Below are positions 17,481 to 26,346 of a stretch of DNA of 64,000 nt, in pieces. Within the stretch, counting starts at the first letter, position 1, and each line of letters begins with the position of its first letter. Location: positions 13,122 through 77,121 of the forward strand of contig JAVBOK010000069.1 in the NCBI GenBank assembly GCA_031550605.1, written 5' to 3'. This stretch comes from FLUQ01 sp031550605. GTDB taxonomy: Bacteria; Desulfobacterota; Desulfovibrionia; Desulfovibrionales; Desulfovibrionaceae. Made by a program: the position numbers and the translations under genes. Below the pieces are notes generated by a model. The model saw only the letters and a list, made by a program, of their open reading frames with translations. It ran no database searches and was not told where the DNA came from.

Positions 17481-18302
17481 TCAATGGGTATGCGAAGTAT
17501 CCGGTTTTTCCACGCCGGTCCCTTCATAAGACAGGGGGTCGGCAGCCGGGACAAAGGTGACGGTCAGCGCGGGCAGGGCCTGCCGCAACAGCAGGGCGAA
17601 ACGCCGCATCATGGTTTCTTCCAGCGTGAAGTGTCCGACATCCAGCACCCGGATGCGGGTTTCAAGGGCTGCATGGTATTTCAGGTCGCCCGTGATGAAG
17701 ATGTCGGCTTTTGCGGCTTCGGCCGCTTCGATCAGGGACGATCCGGAACCGGGACAACAGGCGACGGACGCCACGATTTCCGGCCTGGGGCCGGCGGCGG
17801 ACCAGGAGTTTTTGCCGGTCAGCGCGGCAAGACGCCCGATGAAGGCGGCATAGGGAACGGGTTCGGGCAACTTCCCCGCGATGCCGAAGCCGAAAGGCAG
17901 GGGGGAGGCGCCGTCTTCAGATGTCGCTTCCAGCACCGCGCGGCCTGTCAGCCCCAGTGCGTCGGCCAGCCAGGCTGCGGGGCCGAAGGGGTTGGCATCC
18001 AGAGAGGTGTGCGCGCTGTACAGCGGCGCGTCGTGGGTGAACAGCAGACGGAGAACGGCGTGATAGTCGTCCTCTTTATCCGGAAAGCGCGGCTGCATGG
18101 TCAGGGGATGGTGAGCCAGGATCATGTCCGCCCCGGCCCGCAGGGCCTTTTCCACCGCGTCCGGAGTGGGGTCGAGCAGCACGGCCAGATGGTCCGCTGT
18201 CCTGCGGCGGGCTGCAACCTGTATCCCTGACCTGTCCCAGGCTGCGGCCGCGCGCAACGGCGCAATGCATTCAATGCTGTCAATGATTTCAGATAGTTTC
18301 AC
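17481..18302 (-). CDS. NIF3-like dinuclear metal-centre protein
   Basis: A 273-aa member of the NIF3/YbgI (GTP cyclohydrolase I type 2 homologue) family, which forms toroidal hexamers with a two-metal site. Metal-ligand motifs are seen: LAHHPLTM, SAHTSLDANPFG and a C-terminal IFITGDLKYHAAL. Its reaction is not established. The start is GTG with GAGGGGG upstream. It is the first gene of a two-gene operon with the zinc-ribbon protein, a pairing seen in many bacteria. A hairpin (AGGATGCT...AGCATCCT, 18322-18359) lies in the leader. Confidence 0.9.
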   Translation of the reverse strand: MKLSEIIDSIECIAPLRAAAAWDRSGIQVAARRRTADHLAVLLDPTPDAVEKALRAGADMILAHHPLTMQPRFPDKEDDYHAVLRLLFTHDAPLYSAHTSLDANPFGPAAWLADALGLTGRAVLEATSEDGASPLPFGFGIAGKLPEPVPYAAFIGRLAALTGKNSWSAAGPRPEIVASVACCPGSGSSLIEAAEAAKADIFITGDLKYHAALETRIRVLDVGHFTLEETMMRRFALLLRQALPALTVTFVPAADPLSYEGTGVEKPDTSHTH

Positions 18303-18595
18303 AATCGCCCCCTCTGAAAAGCAGGATGCTCCTACTGCCTGGGCGGTAGAAGCATCCTGTTGCGCGAAATTTCCAGGCGACGGCCTGGCCTGCGTATCCA
18401 GTCAAAGGGGGGACTCCTTACAACCAGGGCATTTTTAAAGTGGTGTGGGATATTGTGCCATGGCCGGTCATTAGTCAAGCTTTTTTTCCCGCAATGTCGC
18501 GCTTGATCATTTTTGCCGGTTTTACTATCGTTCCTGCGCATAGAGAACGACTTTCCGTTTTTTCTTTCACTTTTTGCACAAAAGCAGGTGCCGGT

Positions 18596-19876
18596 ATGGT
18601 TGAAAGCGTTTTTCCCAGGCTGGTAAAAGTGCGGCAACATTTCCCCCGGCCGCGGGTTGCCGATATCGCCGAAACCATGGCGACGGAGATGCGCTCCCTT
18701 CTGGGCGCCGCCGGCATCGGCGCGGGCAGGACTGTGGGCCTCACGGCGGGCAGCCGGGGCATCCAGAACATCGTGCCCCTGCTGGCCGCCGCGGCGAAGA
18801 CCGTGCGCGAAACCGGCGCAACCCCCGTATTTCTGGCGGCCATGGGCAGCCATGGCGGAGGAACCCCGGCAGGCCAGGCGGACTTGCTGGAAAGTTTCGG
18901 CATCACGGAGCAGACCGTGGGCGCGAAAATCATCACCTGCGCCGACGGCCGCGAAATCGGCGTGACGCCGGGCGGCCTGCGCGCGTATATGCTGCAATCC
19001 GCCTTTACAGTGGACACCCTTATACCCATCAATCGGGTCAAGACCCACACTTCGTTCAAGGGCCCCATAGAAAGCGGCATGATCAAAAAACTGGTTGTGG
19101 GGTTGGGCGGCCCTCCCGGCGCGCGGCAGTTCCACAGTCAGGGCAAAGCCACGGACCTGCCCGTGCTGCTGCAGGACGTGGGGAAATTGATCCTGGAAAA
19201 GATGCCGGTCGTCGGCGGCATCGCCATAGTGGAAAACGCCTATGAGGAGACGGCCGTCATCAAGGCGGTCCCCGCGGGGAACATGCTGGAGGAAGAGACC
19301 AGGCTGCTGGCCTATTCGAAAACCCTGATGCCGGCCCTGCCCGTGACGCAGTTGCACGCCCTGGTTATTGAAGAAATGGGCAAGAATTACAGCGGCACCG
19401 GCATGGACACCAACATTATCGGTCGCCTGTACATCCAGGGCGAGCCGGAACCCGCGGACCCGCACATGCGCTATCTGGCGGTCATGGATCTTTCGGAAGA
19501 GTCGCACGGCAACGCTTGCGGCATCGGCCTTGCGGACTTTACAACACAGAAACTGGTGGACAAGATCGACAGAAAACCGACCTACCTGAATTGCCTGACG
19601 TCCACATTCCCCATCCGGGCCAAAATACCCCCGTATATGGATACGGAAAAGCAGGTGCTGGAAACCATTCTGCAATGCCTGTCCGGCAGCGTGCCCGCTG
19701 AAAAGGCCCGTCTGGTCGTGGCGCCGAACACGCTGTTTTTGGAGGAATGCTACGTTTCCGAAGCCCTGCTGCCCGAGATTCGGGCCAAGGATGGCATGGA
19801 AATCGTCGGCGAACCCTTTCCCATGCGTTTCGACGCCGACGGGCGGCTGCAGCCGCGGTTGCTGAAAAAACACTGA
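18596..19876 (+). CDS. LarA/DUF2088-like (lactate racemase domain) protein
   Basis: A 426-aa protein with features of the LarA N-terminal domain family: GLTAGSRGIQNIVPLLAA, AAMGSHGGGTPAGQ, NRVKTHTSFKGPIESGMIKKLVVGLG. LarA enzymes use a nickel-pincer cofactor to racemise 2-hydroxy acids, but relatives have varied or unknown substrates and no larB/C/E genes are here, so lactate racemase activity should not be assumed. The ATG at 18596 is chosen because the earlier in-frame ATG adds a segment unlike the family. It is the only plus-strand gene in the first 27 kb, diverges from NIF3, and ends at an intrinsic terminator. Confidence 0.7.
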   Translation: MVESVFPRLVKVRQHFPRPRVADIAETMATEMRSLLGAAGIGAGRTVGLTAGSRGIQNIVPLLAAAAKTVRETGATPVFLAAMGSHGGGTPAGQADLLESFGITEQTVGAKIITCADGREIGVTPGGLRAYMLQSAFTVDTLIPINRVKTHTSFKGPIESGMIKKLVVGLGGPPGARQFHSQGKATDLPVLLQDVGKLILEKMPVVGGIAIVENAYEETAVIKAVPAGNMLEEETRLLAYSKTLMPALPVTQLHALVIEEMGKNYSGTGMDTNIIGRLYIQGEPEPADPHMRYLAVMDLSEESHGNACGIGLADFTTQKLVDKIDRKPTYLNCLTSTFPIRAKIPPYMDTEKQVLETILQCLSGSVPAEKARLVVAPNTLFLEECYVSEALLPEIRAKDGMEIVGEPFPMRFDADGRLQPRLLKKH

Positions 19877-19899
19877 ACAGTGAAGCGGAGCGGATCACC

Positions 19900-19930
19900 G
19901 ACCCCGACCGGAAACGGCCGGGGTCATTTT
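19900..19930 (+). terminator. Intrinsic terminator after the LarA-like gene
   Basis: GACCCCGACCG (19900-19910) and CGGCCGGGGTC (19915-19925) pair with one mismatch around a GAAA tetraloop and are followed by ATTTTC, 23 bases past the stop codon. Confidence 0.75.
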
Positions 19931-20138
19931 CATCGCGCAGGGGGCGGGCAGCGAGAGAAAACGGGCATTGGCCGCTTTTCCGTCCGGTGGTATGGCCCGC
20001 ATCCGGCGCATGGGCTGGAAATGAAAATCCCTCCCGCAAAAACGGCCGGGGGATTCGTGCGGGGGGGGGGCGGTCATTTGCTGGCGGATGCTTCGCTGCG
20101 CCGCGTATCCGCCAGAGCGTTTTCGCAATGAAAAAGGT

Positions 20139-20981
20139 TCACTCGCCGTTTTTCGCGGCACATTCGGGCAGCGTTGGCGGCAGGCCCCATTCGGTGACGC
20201 AGGAAGCGATGAAATCATAGACCGCCGCGTGTTCCGCCTTGCCGTTGCCGGTGACGGTCAGCGGCTCTCCGAAACGGATGTTCACGGGGATTTCCGGCCG
20301 GATGCGGCCCTGATCCTTGAACAGGCCGAAGCAGCCGTTCAGCCCCCAGGCGTCGGTGCGCATCGCCACCGGAACCACGGGAACGCCGGCTCTGCGGGCC
20401 AGCTTGATGCCCATGGAATTGAAATGCTGCGGGTCAAGAACTAGGCGTCGGGTGCTTTGGGGGAAGATGATCATGGAAATGCCCCTGGCCAGACGTTCCG
20501 ATCCGCCTTCCATCACGGCCGTGAAGTCCGCCCGGGGGTCTTTGCGCTGAATGGCCACGGGGTTGCGGGACCGCATCACGTGGCAGAAGAAAGGGTACCT
20601 CAGCAGGCTTTCCTTGACCACGAAAGAAACGTCCATGCAGGACTGGATCAGGCAGGGCAGGATAAAAGCTTCCAGGGTGCTCATGTGGTTGCCGATGAAC
20701 ACGCAGGGACGGCCCAGCTTCTTGTACCGTTCCATGCCTTCGACGCTCACCCGCACGCCGCTGTATTCCAGGGCGCGCAGGGTTTCTATGCTGGACAGTA
20801 TCCATTCGTCGCTGGAGTAAACCCCCGCCTTGACCTTGTTGGCCGCCCTGTTCACGATGGAACACATGGTCCAGTAAAAGCTGAGGCTGGGGAACAGACG
20901 GTTGAAGGGACGGATCATTCCTTCCGGCGTGGTGTAGACATCGCCGGGAAAGGGCGGCCAGGGTGTCGGCAGTACGGTCAT
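20139..20981 (-). CDS. 1-acyl-sn-glycerol-3-phosphate acyltransferase-like (PlsC family)
   Basis: A 280-aa membrane-associated acyltransferase that would acylate lysophosphatidic acid or a related lipid. Motif I reads GNHMSTLEAF, so the usual H-x4-D is H-x4-E. Motif III is IIFPQSTRR in place of FPEGTRS, and a motif IV-like VPVVPVAM follows. The replaced acidic residues suggest a divergent subfamily, perhaps with another acceptor. The ATG overlaps the rarA stop by four bases (ATGA), and AAGGAA lies upstream. Confidence 0.82.
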   Translation of the reverse strand: MTVLPTPWPPFPGDVYTTPEGMIRPFNRLFPSLSFYWTMCSIVNRAANKVKAGVYSSDEWILSSIETLRALEYSGVRVSVEGMERYKKLGRPCVFIGNHMSTLEAFILPCLIQSCMDVSFVVKESLLRYPFFCHVMRSRNPVAIQRKDPRADFTAVMEGGSERLARGISMIIFPQSTRRLVLDPQHFNSMGIKLARRAGVPVVPVAMRTDAWGLNGCFGLFKDQGRIRPEIPVNIRFGEPLTVTGNGKAEHAAVYDFIASCVTEWGLPPTLPECAAKNGE

Positions 20982-22201
20982 TTCTTGTTTCCTTTTTTCT
21001 CCAGCAGGCGTTTCCACCAGTTGGCCAGGCGGCCTTCCTCGCCGTTGTCCTTGGGATAATAAAAGCGCGTGCCCGCGACGCCTTCGGGCAGGTATTCCTG
21101 ATCCGTCCAGGCATCGGGGAAATTGTGCGGATACTGGTATCCCTGGCCGTACCCCCATTGCCTGTGCAACCGCGTCACGGGGTTGCGCAGATGCAGGGGC
21201 ACTGGCTTGGGTCCATTGGCTTTGACCTCGCGCGCGGCATTGCCGTAAGCGGCATACGCGGTATTGCTTTTGCGGGCAAGAGCCAGATACACGACGGTTT
21301 CCGCCATGGGAATATACCCTTCGGGCATGCCGATGAATTCCACTGCCTGCTGGCAGGCCACGGCCAGGGGCAGGGCGGAAGGGTCGGCCAGACCCACGTC
21401 CTCGGATGCGGAAAGGATCAGGCGGCGGCAGACGAAACGCGGATCTTCGCCCCCTTCCAGCAGGCAGGCCAGATAGTAGAGCGCCGCGTCCGGGTCGCTG
21501 CCGCGAATGGATTTGATCAGCGCGGAAGCCCGGTCGTAATGGCTGTCCCCGCTTTTGTCGTGGCGCATGACCAGTTCGGGCAGCGATTCGCGCAGACCCT
21601 GGGCGCTCCGTTTTTCCGGGGGCAGGGCTGAAACGTACTCGATCAGGTTGAGCAATACCCTGGCGTCGCCGCCGGACAGGGTGGACAGCATTTCCAGGCT
21701 GTCATTTTGCAGGTCCAGACCTTGCGTCTGCGCGCCGCGCCGGGCCAGATCCAGCAGTTCGCTCGGCATCAGGGGGCGCAGCCGCAGCACGTGCAACCGG
21801 GACAGCAACTGGGGCGTGACGCTGAAGGATGGGTTTTCCGTGGTGGTGGCGATCAGGGTCAACTCGCCGTTTTCCAGAATGGGCAGGAAAAAATCCTGCT
21901 GCGCTTTGGAAAAACGGTGCAGTTCGTCCAGCACCAGCACGTCGGTGCCGGTCAACGTCCGGCGCAACTGGGTCAGGCCGGCTTCCGGCGCGCTGATGCG
22001 GGTGACCTTGCGGCCGTGGGCCTTGGCCAGCAACAAGGCCAGGGTCGATTTGCCGGACCCCGGCGGGCCGAACAGCAGCAGGCTGGGCAAGCGTCTGGCC
22101 CGCAGCAGATTGTCGATTTTGGCCCGGATATGCTCCTGCCCGACGAAACCGGCCAGGTCGTCGGGCCGCAGGCGTTCGGGCAGCGGAGCGAGAATGGTCA
22201 T
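20978..22201 (-). CDS. rarA: Replication-associated recombination protein A (RarA/MgsA), AAA+ ATPase
   Basis: A 407-aa clamp-loader-like ATPase acting at stalled replication forks. It shows Walker A (FGPPGSGKST), Walker B with the family signature (LVLDELHRFSKAQQDF), sensor 1 (ATTTENPSF) and the C-terminal tetramer domain (RKSNTAYAAYGNAAREV, VPLHLRN). It is slightly shorter than the usual 430-450 aa, mainly at the N-terminus. A long frame continues upstream, but the ATG at 22201 gives the family N-terminus (LPERLRPDDLAGFVGQEH). Confidence 0.95.
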   Translation of the reverse strand: MTILAPLPERLRPDDLAGFVGQEHIRAKIDNLLRARRLPSLLLFGPPGSGKSTLALLLAKAHGRKVTRISAPEAGLTQLRRTLTGTDVLVLDELHRFSKAQQDFFLPILENGELTLIATTTENPSFSVTPQLLSRLHVLRLRPLMPSELLDLARRGAQTQGLDLQNDSLEMLSTLSGGDARVLLNLIEYVSALPPEKRSAQGLRESLPELVMRHDKSGDSHYDRASALIKSIRGSDPDAALYYLACLLEGGEDPRFVCRRLILSASEDVGLADPSALPLAVACQQAVEFIGMPEGYIPMAETVVYLALARKSNTAYAAYGNAAREVKANGPKPVPLHLRNPVTRLHRQWGYGQGYQYPHNFPDAWTDQEYLPEGVAGTRFYYPKDNGEEGRLANWWKRLLEKKGNKK

Positions 22202-22311
22202 ACCTGTTCCTTGAGGGGATCCCACCTCTCTCGGGGGCCGCCTTTCACGTTTTCCGGCAGAGGATCGGCCTTCTGCACCCTCATTGCGCGGGCATCCTTC
22301 GTCCACAAGGG

Positions 22312-23079
22312 TCAAGGGACCGAGGCTCGCACCGCCGCATTTTGCCACGCGCGCGGGAACACGCCGTGCTGGCGCGCCCACCAGGCCAGGCCCAGGCAGA
22401 GCAGAGCGGCGGTTTCCCAACGCAGCACGCGGTTGCCCAGACTGACCGGGATGAATCCCGCCTCGCCCAGGGAAGATACTTCCCGCTCCGCAAAGCCGCC
22501 CTCGGGGCCCAGCGCGAACAGGAAGTCGCCGGTGGCGGCAAGATCGTCGGGCCGCAGCAGCGCGCCCTTGGTGTCACCTTCCCACAGAATGAAGCGTTTG
22601 GCAAAACCGGATCCGGCTGCGATCAGGTCGGGAACCCCGCCGGGCAGGGTACGCAGTTCCGGCAGCCAGGGGTTGCCGCTCTGCTTGGCGCCGGCGGTCA
22701 TCTGGGCCAGCCAGCTTTCTTTGCTTTCAACGGGAACCGAACCCTGGCTGCGGGCCGCCTGCCAGAACCACAGGCCGCCGGCCTCCAGTTCCACGGCTTT
22801 TTCCAGAAGCCAGCCGCGCCGCAAGGCCCTGCCGTAACCGAGAGCCAGGGTGGCCCGTGAGGCGGGTTTTTCATGGAGCGCGATGGTTTCCGGCGCGAGG
22901 TCCACGGCATGTTTGCCTGTCGCCGTGACCGTGAACAGGCCCTCGCGGCCGCAGCCGTCGAGCAGACGGATGCGCTCCCCGGTTTTGACCCGCAGTACCG
23001 TTACCAGATGGCGGGCCTCCTGGCCGGTCACCCGGTACGGGATGGTCCATTGTTCCGGAGGCAGGAAAAAGGTGTGCAT
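22312..23079 (-). CDS. rsmE: 16S rRNA (uracil(1498)-N(3))-methyltransferase RsmE
   Basis: A 255-aa SPOUT methyltransferase that methylates U1498 of 16S rRNA with S-adenosylmethionine. It has an N-terminal PUA-like region (YRVTGQEARHLVTVLRVKTGERIRLLDG split over strands) and the knot motifs FALGPEGGF and LGNRVLRWETA. The ATG at 23079 begins MHTFFLPP, a normal RsmE start. It lies 100 bases downstream of gcvT and 110 upstream of rarA on the same strand. Confidence 0.93.
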   Translation of the reverse strand: MHTFFLPPEQWTIPYRVTGQEARHLVTVLRVKTGERIRLLDGCGREGLFTVTATGKHAVDLAPETIALHEKPASRATLALGYGRALRRGWLLEKAVELEAGGLWFWQAARSQGSVPVESKESWLAQMTAGAKQSGNPWLPELRTLPGGVPDLIAAGSGFAKRFILWEGDTKGALLRPDDLAATGDFLFALGPEGGFAEREVSSLGEAGFIPVSLGNRVLRWETAALLCLGLAWWARQHGVFPRAWQNAAVRASVP

Positions 23080-23179
23080 ACGCGCGGACAACTCTGTTGC
23101 GGGGTCAAGAGGTTTGCAGCCTTTGGGGGCGTGCGGCGGAGTCTCGCCCCGCAAAAAGCGTCGCCATACAAAGGGTGCG

Positions 23180-24262
23180 TTATGCTTTCGCGCGGGCCGT
23201 TCCCTTGGTATAAAAGGGCAGGCCCACCCTGGCCGCGGGCAGTTCCGTCCTGGCCGCCGTGACCAGAAAGGAGTCGGCTTCCGCGTATTCCTTGCGCACA
23301 TAAGCCAGGGCAATGCTCTGGCCCAGCGATGGGGCGAAGGAGCCGCTGGTCACCACGCCCACCTCCTTGCCGTCCAGCGTCACGACATCGTTATGCCGCG
23401 CGCTGCGGCGGCAGGCGATGGAAAGGGCGATCAGCGATTCGCGCACGATGCCGGCCGCGGCCTTGCCTACATACTCGGCGCTGGATGTCAGCATGGCGGC
23501 GTATCCCGCCTCCGCCGGGGTGTGGTCCGCATCCAGGTCCTGGCCGTACAGGGGCAGGCCGACCTCCAGACGCAGGGTGTCGCGCGCGCCCAGGCCGGCC
23601 GGTTCCACTTCCGGATCGGCCAGGCAGGCTTCCCAGAGTTTTGGGGTCTTTTCCCAGGGAAGATAGAGTTCAAACCCCAGTTCGCCGGTGTAGCCGGTAC
23701 GGCTGACCAGAATGGGGGCGCCGTCGAACGAGGACCGGGCCAGGCCGAAATAGGGCAACTGCCGCCAGGGACCGGGCAGGATGCGTTCCAGCGCGTCCAG
23801 CGAAGTGGGACCCTGGATGTCGATTTTTCCCGTGGCGTCGGAAATGTCGGTAAAGGAAAGATCCCCCGGCAGGCGCGAGCCGATGGCCGTGAAATCGCCG
23901 TGGCGGCACGCGCCGTTGACCACGATCATGAAGTGCTCGTCTTCAATGCGGTAGACGATCAGGTCGTCAAGCACGCCGCCTTTTTCGTTCAGCAGAAAAC
24001 CGTACCGGCAGCGGCCGGTTTTCAGCGTGTCCAGATTCACGGTCACGGCTCTGGCCAGGGCGTCTCTGGCGCCTTTGCCCCGCAGAAGGAACTCGCCCAT
24101 GTGGCAGATGTCGAAAATGGACGTTTTCGCGCGTGTGTGCGCATGTTCAGCAATGATGCCCCTGGCGTACTGAATGGGCATGTCCCATCCGGCGAAGGGG
24201 GCCATTTTCGCGCCGTGCTCCTTGTGCCAGGCCCACAGGGGAGTTTGCAGCAGTTCTGACAT
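23180..24262 (-). CDS. gcvT: Aminomethyltransferase, glycine cleavage T protein
   Basis: A 360-aa tetrahydrofolate-dependent enzyme that takes the aminomethyl group from lipoyl-H protein, releasing ammonia and methylene-THF. It starts QTPLWAWHKEHGAKMAPFAGWDMPIQY, with the FAGWDMP signature, followed by SIFDICHMGEF, and ends in the barrel domain (VGVVTSGSFAPSLGQSIALAYV). AAGGAG precedes the ATG. The other gcv genes (H, PA, PB) are not in the window, so gcvT is separated from its system here. Confidence 0.95.
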   Translation of the reverse strand: MSELLQTPLWAWHKEHGAKMAPFAGWDMPIQYARGIIAEHAHTRAKTSIFDICHMGEFLLRGKGARDALARAVTVNLDTLKTGRCRYGFLLNEKGGVLDDLIVYRIEDEHFMIVVNGACRHGDFTAIGSRLPGDLSFTDISDATGKIDIQGPTSLDALERILPGPWRQLPYFGLARSSFDGAPILVSRTGYTGELGFELYLPWEKTPKLWEACLADPEVEPAGLGARDTLRLEVGLPLYGQDLDADHTPAEAGYAAMLTSSAEYVGKAAAGIVRESLIALSIACRRSARHNDVVTLDGKEVGVVTSGSFAPSLGQSIALAYVRKEYAEADSFLVTAARTELPAARVGLPFYTKGTARAKA

Positions 24263-24273
24263 GAATCGCTCCT

Positions 24274-26016
24274 TCAGCGCGCGGCGCCGGCCGCATGGGC
24301 GGTCCGCTGCAGGGTGTCCATACGGGTTTTGCGGATGGCTTTGAACTCGTCGACCAGGCTGACCAGCTTGCCGTAATTTTTTTTGACTTCAATGCCGCGT
24401 TTGCTGAGGGTGTCGTCCCTCTTTTCAATATATGTCCTGCGCAGATACGCATCATTCAGCACGGCGTCGCCGATGGTGATAATGCCGGCGACCAGCGGGT
24501 CGAAAGAGCTGACGATTTCAAATTTGAGCGTATGCAGGTGCGCGACGATTTCCCTGAGCATGACATGGTAGGGGATGCGGTCGCCCTTGACGTTTCTGTC
24601 GCGCAAATCTTCCAGCAGGCGGACTTTTCTGGCCTGCTGGATATAGTTGAATTTTTCAATAACTTCGTGATGCAGGTCGCGCAGGGACTCGAAGGTTTCG
24701 TAATTTTCCGGGTTGTGCAGATATTTGCTCAGAATCCGGCTGATGTTGCCGAAAAATTCGTCCCCGTAGCCGATGATGCGGCGCTGGCTTTTGGTCATCC
24801 AGGCATAGAGGAACTTCAGACGTTTTTCGTCTGTTTCCGTATTTTCCACGACCTCGTTGCGTTTGTACACGATGCGGCCGGTATATTCGCCCCGCACGAT
24901 GTCATTGAGCCGCAGAAACATGTTGGAACTTTCCCGCAGCACGTTGACCCGCTGGGTGCTTTTCCCCGTCAGGGGATGGATGATCTCGTGCGACTCGACG
25001 GACAGGGCGCGTTCCTGCCGCACGTTGTCCGGATTGAATTTGTGCTGGCGGTAGCGCACCCGGATGATGGCTATCCGCTTTTCCGCATCGACCAGGTATC
25101 CGCCCCGGCGCAGCGTGGTCAGCCCTTCCAGGTCCTTGTCCAGCGCCACCAGGGCGATTTTTTCCACTTTGGGGTAGGGCAGGTTTTTTTCGTCCGCCCA
25201 CAGGGTGGTCAGGGTCCTGTCCGACTGCCCCAGCACCCGGATCAAGAAAAGTTCGCCCATTTTGTGCAGCCGCCGGGCGAACAGCGCGGCGGAGGTGCGT
25301 CGTTCGGAAGCGACGGGAAACCCGTACAGTTCCATCAGATGCTGGTATACGAAATGGCGGTTGCTTTCATACAGCTTGTTGTTCCCCACCGCGAATTTGT
25401 TGATGCGTAACCCGTACCGCTTGATTTCCGTATCCAGGTCCGAGGGAAACGAAGCATAGACCCCGGCCAGGTGAAAGCGGGAAGGCGTTGCGCTTTCCGG
25501 AAGCAGAGCCAGCACCTGGGCCCGGTCCATGGCCAGCAGAAAGGGCAGTGCGGCTTCGTACGCGGCAAGGCCGGTGACGTCCCTTTTGGCAAACTGCTGG
25601 CGCAGGGACTCGTGCATGGAACGGGGCAGGCGGTTTTGCACCACCTGCATGTTGCGGTTCAGCAGCACGGCATCGGACAGTTCCTGGCCGGGCAGGCCCG
25701 GCGGTTGAAAAATGTCGAACTGGAACACTTCATGAAAATAGTTCAGGGGCCGTTCCATCGCCACCAGGCTGAAGCCGGGCAACTGCTTGTGTTCCCACAT
25801 GTCGGCTTCGAAAGAAGGCAGAAGTTCCCGCGGTTCCAGCGGAGGATAGTCGGGCAGTTCGCAATAGGGTTTCAACAGGCATTGCCGGATATGGACGCAA
25901 TCAAGGAACGCCTTCAGGTCACGCAACGAGGCGGGTTTTGGAAAGGCATGCGACGGCCGGGCGTCATCCCAGTACCGCAGTGATTTCGTGAAGGCTTTTT
26001 GCCAGGATATCTTCAT
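24274..26016 (-). CDS. Conserved-looking protein of unknown function
   Basis: A 580-aa soluble protein that I do not recognise. It has no signal peptide or membrane helix. The middle (residues ~290-400) is strand-rich with many basic residues (IRVRYRQHKFNPDNVRQE, VLRESSNMFLRLND), and the last ~180 residues are helical and charged, coiled-coil-like (LRDLHHEVIEKFNYIQQARKV). Codon use is like its neighbours, so it is not recent foreign DNA. It ends 11 bases before gcvT and is probably transcribed with it. The ATG at 26016 (MKISWQKAF) is preferred to one 36 bases upstream that follows a poor context. Confidence 0.75.
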   Translation of the reverse strand: MKISWQKAFTKSLRYWDDARPSHAFPKPASLRDLKAFLDCVHIRQCLLKPYCELPDYPPLEPRELLPSFEADMWEHKQLPGFSLVAMERPLNYFHEVFQFDIFQPPGLPGQELSDAVLLNRNMQVVQNRLPRSMHESLRQQFAKRDVTGLAAYEAALPFLLAMDRAQVLALLPESATPSRFHLAGVYASFPSDLDTEIKRYGLRINKFAVGNNKLYESNRHFVYQHLMELYGFPVASERRTSAALFARRLHKMGELFLIRVLGQSDRTLTTLWADEKNLPYPKVEKIALVALDKDLEGLTTLRRGGYLVDAEKRIAIIRVRYRQHKFNPDNVRQERALSVESHEIIHPLTGKSTQRVNVLRESSNMFLRLNDIVRGEYTGRIVYKRNEVVENTETDEKRLKFLYAWMTKSQRRIIGYGDEFFGNISRILSKYLHNPENYETFESLRDLHHEVIEKFNYIQQARKVRLLEDLRDRNVKGDRIPYHVMLREIVAHLHTLKFEIVSSFDPLVAGIITIGDAVLNDAYLRRTYIEKRDDTLSKRGIEVKKNYGKLVSLVDEFKAIRKTRMDTLQRTAHAAGAAR

Positions 26017-26279
26017 GCCGTGTCCACATGCCCGCCAGGATATATATGCCAAGCAACGAGTATGGAGTATATACTTTTTCTAGAGAATTTCCACTACTAT
26101 CTTCATTCGGGATACCTGATGGTCATTTGGCGCGTAATGTATTGATGGCGGCGTCACGTCCATTGTTCCGCAACGCCGGGATGCCGAAAGGCACAGCAGA
26201 GCATCGTTTCCGATTCTCCGGACGCTGCCGGTCCGGGATCGACGGCAGGTGCGACTGCCGGTTTGCGGCATGATAAAAT
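26017..26279. other. Promoter-bearing intergenic region
   Basis: About 330 bases separate thiC from the next gene. A minus-strand TATACT lies at 26066-26071 inside the palindrome AGTATATACT, about 50 bases upstream of the 580-aa protein's ATG, and is a candidate -10 element. The rest holds no gene that I can support; the thiC terminator occupies its far end. Confidence 0.4.
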
Positions 26280-26324
26280 CACCGTTGCGCCCGCCTTCCC
26301 CGGGAAGGGACGGGCGCAACGGTG
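26273..26324 (-). terminator. Hairpin terminator after thiC
   Basis: CACCGTTGCGCCCG (26280-26293) and CGGGCGCAACGGTG (26311-26324) form a perfect 14-bp stem, extended by an inner CCTTCCCCGGGAAGG palindrome. On the minus strand ATTTTATC follows. It sits 22 bases past the thiC stop. Confidence 0.7.
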
Positions 26325-26346
26325 AAGTCTTTTCGGCGGCGCGTCC

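Noticed and set aside
18596..19876. True nickel-dependent lactate racemase
   Set aside because: The family match is to the LarA domain only; no larB, larC or larE cofactor genes are present and catalytic residues could not be aligned with certainty.
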